A DNA stretch of 5,288 nt from Alphaproteobacteria bacterium (GTDB lineage Bacteria > Pseudomonadota > Alphaproteobacteria > Micavibrionales > UBA2020), in contig JAQSWE010000312.1 in assembly GCA_029266795.1 (NCBI GenBank), forward strand, positions 1 to 5,288. The letters run 5' to 3'. Shown one piece after another: positions 1 to 5,288 of the stretch. Each line of letters opens with the position of its first letter. Position 1 is the first letter of the stretch. A program made the position numbers and the translations under genes. The notes beneath the pieces are model-generated. The model had not been told where the DNA came from. It ran no database searches and was given only the letters and a program-made list of their open reading frames with translations.

Positions 1-1962
1 CATGTCGCGGACCTGCAGAAGCACGATCGGCAGGTCGCCGGAAATCGCATAGCCCCACAACCCGGATTGGCCGCGCCTGTTACGGATCAGCACACTCGGA
101 TCCGCCCGTAGCGACGCGTTGGAAAAGACGATGGAATTGGCGAGCCGCGCATAAAGCTGCGCATCAGATTCACCTGCATTGATCTGGCGCAGCAGCACTT
201 GGCTATGCGTCCATGTCATTTCGAACACGCGCTCGGCCAAGTGCAGGTCTTTGTATTTTTCGATAAGGCTGATACAGCCGTCACGGGACTCCGATGCGCC
301 CATGACGGTATTTAGCGTCACTGTTTCGCCTGGATCGAGCGCGATGTGGTAACGGATGGCGACGATGGGGTCAAGCACGGATCCCTGCGCGCCCGATAGC
401 GGCTCGGAATCGGCAAGTGCCGCCGGTGAAGCAGTTGTATGGCCTCGCCCGATGAAGCGCATGCGGTCGGTCTCATAGGATATCTGGCCGATATCACCGC
501 CATGGGCCACCATCTGGTGGAACATATAGAACGGCTTTTCAGTCGCAGAACGGGGGCGGCGCGTACAGATAATGCTGCGGCTCTTGCGTAAAATTTCCGT
601 CTGCACGAATAGCTTGCTGAAGGCCGGATGCGCCGCGTCGGCGGCGGCAGGGGCCAGCACTACCTCGGCATAGCTGGTCACCTCGATCGTACGGCGCTTG
701 CGGGAGCGATTCTTGATGCGGCAGCGGCGCAACTCGATATCGTCCTCGGGCGATACGACGATTTCGGTATGCATCTCGAATTCGTTGTCGGTGCGACGGA
801 ACTCGGCGCGGCCTTCCGAGAAGATTACCTCGTATGAGGGCGATTTTTTCAAGGTAGGCTGGTAGCCGCTCGACCACAACTCGCCCGTCGCAAGATCGCG
901 GACATAGTAGAAAGCGCCCCAATGATCACGCGTTACGTCTTCGCGCCAACGTGTCAGCGCAAGGTCGTTCCAGCGACTGTAGCTGCCGCCCCCGTTAGTG
1001 ACCATGACGTGGTAACGACCATTCGACAACAATTGCACTTCGGGCACGAGCGTATTCGTGCTGTGCAGGACGCGGATGGGCATTTCCTGTACTGCGGATG
1101 CTGATGTTTGCGTAACGGAATGGCGCGACGAATTCGAGAAGATGTTCGTCTTCGGAATTTTTTCGTGCAGAAGCAGCATCGTTGCCTGAAAATGCGGATT
1201 AGCTTCAAAGCGTTTCTGCATAGGACGGTCTAGCAGAAGATAGCCGAGCGACAGGAAACTCATCCCCTGGTGATGCGCCATAAAGGATCGAATAACCGCG
1301 CGTGCCTTGCCGCGCGGTAACCTGGCAGGCGTATAGTCAATCGCCTCGTAAAGGCCATACCTGCCCTCGTATTCCTCCGCCGAGAGGCGTTGCATATTGG
1401 CACAGGCTTCTTCGGGCATCACCATCAGCGCCATGGTTGAGGCATAAGGTGCGATGACGAGATCGTTGCCGAGGCCGCGCTTGATACCCAGATCGGGCAC
1501 GCCGAAGGCTTTATACTGGTAGTTCAAATGCGCATCGAACGTATTATAGCCTGATTCAGAGACGCCCCAGGGAACGTCGTTTTGCCGCCCGTATTCGATC
1601 TGGCGGCGAACTGCGGATTTATACGTCTGGTCGATCAGCGTTTTGTCGAAGGTCGGCATGACCAGCAGCGGCATCAAGTATTCGAACATCGAGCCGCTCC
1701 ACGATACAAGCGTGGGATTGGAGACGGAGCCGATCATCTGGCGGCCCAATGCAAACCAGCTTTCCTGTGGAATTTTTCCCTGTGCAATGGCCACAAACGT
1801 CGCAAGACGGGCTTCCGACGCCAGAAGATCGTAGAGGCCCGGGTCACGCCTGCGATCCTGAACATTATAGCCGACCGTGAAAAGATGGCTGTCTTCGTCG
1901 TACAGGAATCCGTATTCCATGTTCGACATTTCATTGCACATCATTTCCAGATCTCCGTGTTT
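1..1962 (-). CDS. ndvB: NdvB block 3: glycoamylase-like cyclisation domain and start of GH94 module (partial)
   Basis: The frame is open from just after a TAG at 1963-1965 to the left edge (654 codons), so the C-terminus is outside. Counting from 1962, residues 16-24 read MEYGFLYDE, followed by GYNV and YDLLASEAR (44-52), SWSGSMFEYLMPLLVMP, GVSESGYN and YQYKAFGVP: the PF10091 glycoamylase-like fold, now GH189, which closes the glucan ring by transglycosylation. Glu50 (SEAR) and Glu136 (SES) are 86 residues apart, which agrees with the catalytic pair I recall for the Thermoanaerobacter italicus enzyme (from memory). MAHHQGM lies at 228-234. The GH94 beta-sandwich begins near 293 (EMPIRV, PEVQLLSNGRYHVMVTN). 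At the left edge RNRRGQSGLWGYAISGDLP marks the approach to the GH94 catalytic barrel, whose catalytic Asp is not in the window. The phosphorylase-like module is known in Brucella Cgs to control polymer length. If translated alone, the first good start is ATG 1944. Confidence 0.9.
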
Positions 1963-4306
1963 CTATCTGCGGCAGCAGCACGGCTTCATAACCCGCAAGT
2001 TCGCGCAGGGTCGGGATGCGGTCAAGCGCAGCCATAGTGTCCGCATGATACGGGCTATGATTTTCGAATATCCAGGGAGCAAGCTGCTTCAGGTCCTCTA
2101 GCGTATCTTGGCACTGCAACGACAGGTTTTCTGCCCAGCGATTGACTTCATGGTTGCCCGCGTTGAGAGATGCACGGCGGAATTCGGCGATTGCTGACTG
2201 CAAAGTTTCGACATAACGGCGCGCTTCCGACAGCGTGGCCGGGCCATGGGAAGCGCTCGGCTTGAAAGTCTCATTCAGTTTGTGCAAAGGCTCTGCCGCA
2301 AAAGTTTCGGCAAGATCCGTTACAAGGTTAAGGGTATCCTGCAAACCGCCGAACAAACGTTGCGAGAATATCGGCTGATCGACGAGCATCGTCAGGCCCG
2401 GTGACAGGGTGAGCAAATGTCCCGCGAGATTTCCGCTGTCGACAGTGGAGATGTAAAGCGGATACATCGGTTTGAGCGTCTGCGTATCGTACCAGTTATA
2501 GAAATGCCCCTGATACCGGCTAAGGCCATGCATGGCGCTGAGCGTATCTTCAGTGCGTTGCAGCAGCCTGCCGGACGAAATATACCCGAAGTCATAAGCT
2601 GTAAGGTTCGCCAGCAGCGCCATGCCCATATTTGTCGGCGAAGTACGGTGCGCCACTGCTGCAACAGGCGTTTCCTGCATGTTGTCAGGCGGCAGCCAGT
2701 TGTCTTCCGGCCCCACATAGGTTTCAAAGAAGGACCATATCTTACGGCTCATGCGGCCGAGATAATTGATTTGCACAGCCGTTAGCTCTGGCGGTGCCAT
2801 TTCTACCGGCTGGCTCAGTTTCCACGATGCGACCGGCAAAAGGAACCAGAGTGCGAGGAAAGGCAAAGCGGGAAGAATGGCGACTGGCGCGGCATAAGCC
2901 AGATAAATGCCCAGCACGGTCGCGAAGACAGGAGAAATCCAGAACACGCGCACGGCGCTCAGCATATCTGCCTGCTTTTGCGCATTCGAGACGCTAGAAG
3001 GATTCCACTCCAGCAGACGTTTTTTTGCGATAAGCATGCGCCAGAGAACACGCAAGATGGCATCAACATGGTAATAGGCTTCGTAGGGCAGGCAGAGCAG
3101 GACCAGCCCGGCGTTGCCGAAATGCCGTCCGGCGGATTCCATGGAGCGCATGATATGCTGTTTCCAATTGACGTCCGATGACTTGCGCGAGAAATCGAGC
3201 AGGCAGGCACCAACGGATGGAATCAACAGCAAGCAGATAAGAGCAAAACTCCAGAACGCAGGAGTAGCGGAATAAATCCAGCCAAGAGACACCATGACGA
3301 CAAATGCTAGCGGCACGAGGCTGCGGCGCAGGTTATCGAAAATTTTCCAGCGAGATAGCGCGGAAAGCGGATTCTTGACATATATACCATCGGAGCCCGG
3401 CACGCGTGGCATCATCCATCTGGCAATCTGCCAGTCACCGCGCACCCACCGATGACGCCGCGCCACATCTGCGCTATAGCGTGAAGGATATTCTTCGTAT
3501 AACTGCACATCGCTGAGCAAGCCGCTGCGCGCATGGCACCCTTCAATGAGGTCATGGCTGAGAATACGGTTTTCAGGGAAACGGCCCTCTAGTGCTTGTT
3601 CGAAAGCCGCAACGTCGTAAATCCCCTTGCCGACGAAAGAACCTTCGCCAAATGCGTCTTGATATACGTCGGATACCGCCCGTGTATAGGGATCAATGCC
3701 GGGCTCTCCGCCGCAAAGTTGCGCGTAAAGAGAAGCATCCGTACCCGGCAGGCTGACAGCAACGCGGGGCTGTAATATCCCGTAGCCTTCCGTCACCCTG
3801 CCCTTTTCCGCATCGTAATGTGCGCGGTTGAGCGGGTGAGACATGACACCTGCAAATTGACGCACCGCATCGCGGGGTAACTCGGTATCGGTATCGAGCG
3901 TGACGACATATTTTGCGCCTACTAGGTGTTCGATCCCGCCAGCTGTACGGCTGAAGGCATCCGCCTTGCCCGTCAACAGGAATTCGTTGAGATCCCCCAG
4001 CTTGCCGCGTTTGCGCTCATACCCCATCCATATCTTTTCCTGCGCGTTCCAGCGGCGCGGGCGGTGCAGCAGGAAAAATATGTCCCGATCAGGCTGAGCA
4101 TATTTTTTATTAAGAGCATCGATGTTGCGCTGCGCATGGTCCAGCAGCGCCGCATCTTGCGGCATTTCTTCGGACGGCGCGTCAGTGAAATCGGTAAGCA
4201 GGCAGAATGAAACATTTTCATTGCTGTTGGCGAGAAAGCTCAAGGCGCGGCAGATAACTTGGCACGGCCAGCATCGTCGCCAACCAGTTGACGAGCCCGA
4301 GCGCAA
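1931..4306 (-). CDS. ndvB: NdvB block 2: GT84 glycosyltransferase core, membrane helices and linker
   Basis: The open frame can be read from a TTG at 4306, but its first 22 or so residues overlap block 1 in the wrong frame; family similarity begins at SFLANSNENV near 4240. Numbering from the TTG, GT84 features are LLTDFTDA (36-43), HRPRRWN (81-87), MGYERKRGKL (94-103), the metal/nucleotide-binding DTDT (138-141, codons 3895-3884), LQPRVAVSLPG (178-188), EPGIDPYTRAVSDVYQD (201-217), LSHDLIEG (249-256) and RRHRW (283-287), which fits the (Q/R)xxRW signature of processive glycosyltransferases. Hydrophobic segments lie at about 330-346, 351-370, 397-410, 453-470 and 473-495. FFETYVGPEDNWLPPDN (526-542), HRTSPTNMG (553-561), GHFYNWYDT (600-608) and STVDSGNLAGH (620-630) follow, then a helical region to LLPQIE (777-782). 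The final residues before the TGA are out of the family frame. The first beta strand of the GT domain is absent, so catalysis is unlikely. Confidence 0.9.
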   Translation of the reverse strand: MRSGSSTGWRRCWPCQVICRALSFLANSNENVSFCLLTDFTDAPSEEMPQDAALLDHAQRNIDALNKKYAQPDRDIFFLLHRPRRWNAQEKIWMGYERKRGKLGDLNEFLLTGKADAFSRTAGGIEHLVGAKYVVTLDTDTELPRDAVRQFAGVMSHPLNRAHYDAEKGRVTEGYGILQPRVAVSLPGTDASLYAQLCGGEPGIDPYTRAVSDVYQDAFGEGSFVGKGIYDVAAFEQALEGRFPENRILSHDLIEGCHARSGLLSDVQLYEEYPSRYSADVARRHRWVRGDWQIARWMMPRVPGSDGIYVKNPLSALSRWKIFDNLRRSLVPLAFVVMVSLGWIYSATPAFWSFALICLLLIPSVGACLLDFSRKSSDVNWKQHIMRSMESAGRHFGNAGLVLLCLPYEAYYHVDAILRVLWRMLIAKKRLLEWNPSSVSNAQKQADMLSAVRVFWISPVFATVLGIYLAYAAPVAILPALPFLALWFLLPVASWKLSQPVEMAPPELTAVQINYLGRMSRKIWSFFETYVGPEDNWLPPDNMQETPVAAVAHRTSPTNMGMALLANLTAYDFGYISSGRLLQRTEDTLSAMHGLSRYQGHFYNWYDTQTLKPMYPLYISTVDSGNLAGHLLTLSPGLTMLVDQPIFSQRLFGGLQDTLNLVTDLAETFAAEPLHKLNETFKPSASHGPATLSEARRYVETLQSAIAEFRRASLNAGNHEVNRWAENLSLQCQDTLEDLKQLAPWIFENHSPYHADTMAALDRIPTLRELAGYEAVLLPQIETRRSGNDVQ
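1934..1965 (-). other. Frame junction 2 in the helical linker before the cyclisation domain
   Basis: Block 2 matches the family through LLPQIE (ending at 1961) and block 3 from about D-L-E-M-M (1953 leftwards). The change is again equivalent to +1 or to a 3n+2 loss. Block 3 cannot extend further upstream, because a TAG occupies 1963-1965 in its frame; block 2 ends at TGA 1931-1933. The switch must therefore lie between these stops. In homologues I recall a longer helical stretch between the two motifs, so some tens of residues may be missing, but this linker varies in length and a plain one-base insertion is also possible. Confidence 0.65.
1942..1956 (-). promoter_or_regulatory. Possible ribosome binding site and ATG for block 3
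   Basis: On the minus strand GGAG (1956-1953) is followed, after eight bases, by ATG at 1944-1942, in frame with the cyclisation and GH94 block. This ATG lies 11 bases before the TGA that ends block 2, so the two frames overlap by 14 bases, an arrangement that permits coupled re-initiation. Such a motif can easily occur by chance inside a coding region, and in intact relatives this point is internal to one chain. Confidence 0.3.
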
Positions 4307-5288
4307 GATGACTTGCCGAGAAGATAGAGGCTATAACGATAGCCACTAGGGCGTAGACGGGCATTGCATCCTGATAGGCCTGCCATGACAACCATGCAGC
4401 AACAGAAAAAGTTACAGCGCCGATAACCCCAAGATAAGTGGCAAGCGGATAAGCACCGCCGGCACGGCGCAATCGATCGAGGATCGGAACCTGCATGCGC
4501 GTGATTTCTTCCAGCCGGCGCAGGCCTTTGTCGACAAGGAAGTAGCCGACATGACGCTCGCGCTCGCCGGTTGAGGCAGCAGCGAGCGCAATCGCCTCAC
4601 GGGCCACCAGATCTTCGGAAATTTGTGAATGTTTGGCGATTTTCTCGACGCTATGACGGTATATATCCCGCGTCTGGAAATCCATCCGCGCATACATTCC
4701 TGAGGGATCGGTCATAAGCGTGTGTTCAACGAGGCTCATTTCCTCGACAAAGTCCCGCCAGTCCATTTTATTCAGGAATCGAAGGCTACCGATACTGTTG
4801 CTGACTGACACCTGATCGGACGCCTGCTGGCGGGTTTCGGTATAAACCACCTGCTCGATCGTCGTGCCGTGCTGCGATAAACGCTGTTCGATCCATGTCA
4901 GCGGCAAGGCAAGTGCTGACCCCTGCCCCTGCAACCGACGCACCAGCTCGGCTACAAAGGCGCCATCAAGATCCGGGTTTGACCTTGCCATGTCGGCAAT
5001 CACGATAATCAGCTCGGTCGGGTCGCGCTGCACTGTCGTGATCATTTCGGTCGCCCAATGATCGACCAGGCTACGGCTTGTGCAGTCGCGCGACAGGCGC
5101 GTGGCAACGCGACGCAAATTCTCAATCAGAGCAAGACGCAACATGATGGGAATCGCCCACAGCTCACCCAGTTTTAGCGGCGTAATTTTCTGGTAGTTCG
5201 AGATGAAAAGCGTCAGCATTTCGGCCGTGATGCCGGCGTCACTGTGGGAAATGATTTCGAGCGCGATGTCGTAGACGCGCGGCAGTGA
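4218..5288 (-). CDS. ndvB: NdvB block 1: N-terminal helical region and first two membrane segments (partial)
   Basis: This frame is open at the right edge of the window, so the real start lies upstream; the ATG at 5219 is internal, since the 23 codons before it (S-L-P-R-V-Y-D-I-A-L-E...) also match the family. Counting from that ATG, residues 12-38 carry the hallmark TPLKLGELWAIPIMLRLALI, residues 72-79 VIADMARS, 94-109 RRLQGQG...LPLTWIEQR and 139-148 VSNSIGSLRF. Residues 181-196 carry a TRDIYRH...VEKIAK motif. Two hydrophobic segments follow at about 256-278 and 286-317. The family match continues through LPRLELS (residues 323-329, ending near 4233). The last residues, R-Q-Q-Q, then a TGA at 4218-4220, are out of the family frame. 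In intact homologues the chain continues into the GT84 domain; here it is cut just before it. Alone this block would be a membrane stub without catalytic residues. Confidence 0.9.
   Translation of the reverse strand, partial: SLPRVYDIALEIISHSDAGITAEMLTLFISNYQKITPLKLGELWAIPIMLRLALIENLRRVATRLSRDCTSRSLVDHWATEMITTVQRDPTELIIVIADMARSNPDLDGAFVAELVRRLQGQGSALALPLTWIEQRLSQHGTTIEQVVYTETRQQASDQVSVSNSIGSLRFLNKMDWRDFVEEMSLVEHTLMTDPSGMYARMDFQTRDIYRHSVEKIAKHSQISEDLVAREAIALAAASTGERERHVGYFLVDKGLRRLEEITRMQVPILDRLRRAGGAYPLATYLGVIGAVTFSVAAWLSWQAYQDAMPVYALVAIVIASIFSASHLALGLVNWLATMLAVPSYLPRLELSRQQQ
4230..4245 (-). other. Frame junction 1, with apparent loss of about 100 bases
   Basis: Reading leftwards, block 1 matches the family through LPRLELS and block 2 from FLANSNENV, one base out of phase (a 3n+2 loss or +1). 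Intact relatives have about 33-35 residues between these motifs, including the conserved V-V-V-P-T-M-L beta strand that opens the glycosyltransferase fold; none of it is seen in any frame. The joint reads gagctttctcgcc. The shared ctttct can be read both as the L-S codons of block 1 and as the x-F-L codons of block 2. This suggests a deletion between short direct repeats. The missing length is estimated from remembered homologues, not from an alignment. Confidence 0.7.

Larger units (their letters stand above)
1..5288 (-). pseudogene. ndvB: Cyclic beta-1,2-glucan synthase (NdvB/Cgs family), internal part, broken into three frames
   Basis: The minus strand encodes one continuous NdvB-like protein in domain order, but in three successive frames. 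Known family members are inner-membrane enzymes that use UDP-glucose to build a protein-linked beta-1,2-glucan, control its length, and cyclise and release it into the periplasm. Cyclic glucans serve in osmoadaptation and host interaction. Visible here are the N-terminal helical region, the GT84 core, membrane helices, the GH189 cyclisation domain and the beginning of the GH94 module. Frame changes fall at about 4230-4245 and 1950-1963, both in the same direction. Outside them I found no in-frame stop. About 1,760 codons are present; the N-terminal start and most of the GH94 catalytic part lie outside the window. The family call is very secure. Calling it a pseudogene is an inference: sequencing or assembly error would look the same. 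Confidence 0.85.

Noticed and set aside
539..922. Minus-strand open frame of 127 codons
   Set aside because: It is a shifted frame of block 3, which is clearly the coding frame here from motif matches; the product is Arg/Pro-rich with no family match.
1582..2037. Plus-strand open frame of 151 codons
   Set aside because: It lies antisense to the NdvB cyclisation domain and runs across junction 2. It has no recognisable domain and a low-complexity, Arg/His-rich composition typical of the reverse of a real gene.
2417..2785. Plus-strand open frame of 122 codons
   Set aside because: It is antisense to the conserved HRTSPTNMG and STVDSGNLAGH region of block 2; a shadow of that gene.
3973..4221. 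ATG overlapping the block 1 stop (atga), suggesting translational coupling
   Set aside because: The overlapping ATG at 4221 opens the third frame, which does not match the GT84 protein, so coupling there would not produce block 2.
4218..4245. Programmed ribosomal frameshift at junction 1
   Set aside because: No slippery heptamer or similar signal is evident, and a frameshift could not restore the missing conserved segment of about 33-35 residues.
1..5288. Mobile element, CRISPR array, RNA gene or regulatory island
   Set aside because: Every part of the window is accounted for by the NdvB coding frames; no terminal repeats, spaced repeats or tRNA-like folds were seen.

Overview
The whole window is the interior of one very large gene on the minus strand. 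It encodes a cyclic beta-1,2-glucan synthase of the NdvB/Cgs/ChvB type, a multi-domain inner-membrane enzyme that usually has about 2,800 residues. Neither end of the gene is present. The frame is open at the right edge, where the N-terminal part continues upstream, and at the left edge, where the GH94 catalytic part continues downstream. No intergenic DNA, RNA gene, mobile element, CRISPR array, promoter or terminator was seen. Cyclic beta-1,2-glucan synthases are best known from Rhizobiales but occur more widely in Proteobacteria and other phyla. The moderate GC and the sequence fit a Gram-negative, probably proteobacterial, host, but I cannot name a genus.

The gene is read from right to left. 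Positions 5288 to about 4232 hold the N-terminal cytoplasmic helical region and the first two membrane segments. Positions about 4240 to 1961 hold the GT84 glycosyltransferase core (DTDT, LSHD and RRHRW motifs), a group of membrane helices, a conserved linker and a helical region. Positions 1962 to 1 hold the glycoamylase-like cyclisation domain (PF10091, GH189) and the start of the GH94 phosphorylase-like module that sets glucan chain length.

The main anomaly is that these three blocks lie in three different reading frames. At both junctions the frame moves in the same direction, equivalent to +1 or to a loss of 3n+2 bases. At the first junction (about 4230-4245) the family alignment I know also implies loss of about 100 bases. 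These would have encoded the first beta strand of the glycosyltransferase, the conserved V-V-V-P-T-M-L region. At the second junction (about 1950-1963) part of a helical linker also seems to be missing. Everything else is undamaged, with no other stop codon and all visible motifs kept. This looks either like a recently broken ndvB pseudogene or like a sequence or assembly error.

A less likely option is a split gene. The third block has an ATG with a GGAG motif at good spacing, overlapping the end of the second block, so a separate cyclase/phosphorylase polypeptide could be made by coupled re-initiation. The first junction does not support a working split synthase, because the missing segment belongs to the glycosyltransferase fold. 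I found no sign of a new biological system.
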